Shown here: positions 63,481 to 64,000 of the stretch, piece after piece
Numbering within the stretch: position 1 is the first letter of the stretch
Layout: each line of letters starts with the position of its first letter
NCBI GenBank assembly: GCA_030159075.1
Contig: BROG01000140.1
Span: 62,001 to 126,000, forward strand
Source: Atrina japonica
Lineage: Eukaryota; Mollusca; Bivalvia; Pterioida; Pinnidae
Direction of reading: 5' to 3'
Length of the DNA: 64,000 nt
Position numbers and translations under genes: made by a program
Notes under the pieces: generated by a model
What the model was told of the DNA's origin: nothing
The model's database searches: none
What the model saw: the letters and a program-made list of their open reading frames with translations, nothing else

Positions 63481-64000
63481 ACAGCTCTTATTTGTTATTG
63501 TACATCAAGTGTATAGCTCTTATTTGTTATTGTACATCAAGTGTATAGCTCTTATTTGTTATTGTACATCAAGTGTATAGGTCTTATTTGTTATTGTACA
63601 TCAAGTGTATAGGTCTTATTTGTTATTGTACATCAAGTGTATAGCTCTTATTTGTTATTGTACATCAAGTGTACAGCTCGTATTTGTTATTGTACATCAA
63701 GTGTACAGCTCGTATTTGTTATTGTACATCAAGTGTATAGGTCTTATTTGTTATTGTACATCAAGTGTATAGGTCTTATTTGTTATTGTACATCAAGTGT
63801 ATAGGTCTTATTTGTTATTGTACATCAAGTGTATAGGTCTTATTTGTTATTGTACATCAAGTGTATAGGTCTTATTTGTTATTGTACATCAAGTGTATAG
63901 GTCTTATTTGTTATTGTACATCAAGTGTATAGGTCTTATTTGTTATTGTACATCAAGTGGGTCTTATTTGTTATTGTACATCAAGTGTATAGGTCTTATT
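63440..64000. repeat. 32-bp satellite, about 17 copies, running off the edge
   Basis: Units TCTTATTTGTTATTGTACAT then CAAGTGTATAGG, nearly identical. The unit matches the end of the dispersed repeat just upstream, so the array grew from that element's terminus. Confidence 0.93.

Overview
This 64-kb, AT-rich window comes from an animal genome, most likely a marine bivalve mollusc. The grounds are a 26-exon gene with GT..AG introns, many decayed Penelope-like reverse transcriptases of a type common in bivalves, SINE fragments, long microsatellites and minisatellites, and hammerhead-ribozyme repeats. Species cannot be fixed from the sequence alone. Most open frames in the window are simple-repeat artefacts or retroelement debris.

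The only complete protein gene is a TRPA1-type cation channel on the + strand (16065-41853). I rebuilt 26 coding exons with consistent splice phases. They encode 1162 residues: a short N-terminus, about 17 ankyrin repeats, the TRPA1 linker, six membrane segments with a pore loop, the TRP-like helix and a C-terminal coiled region. A second TRPA1 paralogue starts at 49244 (exon 1) and 61715 (exon 2) and runs off the right edge. A third, orphan first exon lies at 4671-4871. So the window covers part of a tandem TRPA1 cluster, or a gene with alternative first exons; all three first exons end in phase 0.

Layout: 0-4.6 kb holds retroelement and MITE debris and a long CA array. 4.67 kb is the orphan exon. 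6.2-7.1 kb is a retroelement with an internal duplication. 7.35-10.2 kb holds minisatellites and a SINE tail. 10.9-11.1 kb has a long hairpin and a possible hammerhead remnant. 12.0-15.8 kb is five different minisatellites in a row, ending about 255 bp before the TRPA1 start codon. 16.1-41.9 kb is the TRPA1 gene, whose introns carry many transposon remains. 42-49 kb is intergenic, with a Penelope-like fragment at 43.6 kb and a tandem hammerhead array at 45-46 kb. 49.2-64 kb is the start of the second paralogue with a 12-kb first intron; its second intron is largely two 32-bp satellites.

The most unusual system is a family of short repeats carrying type I hammerhead ribozymes with a minimal helix III. 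They occur as a tandem array of roughly 306-333-bp monomers between the two TRPA1 paralogues, and as single copies in four TRPA1 introns. All four intronic copies are antisense to the gene. This matches what is known of retrozymes, non-autonomous elements that spread through small circular RNAs. The retroelement fragments nearby could be related to a mobilising machinery, but that is inference.
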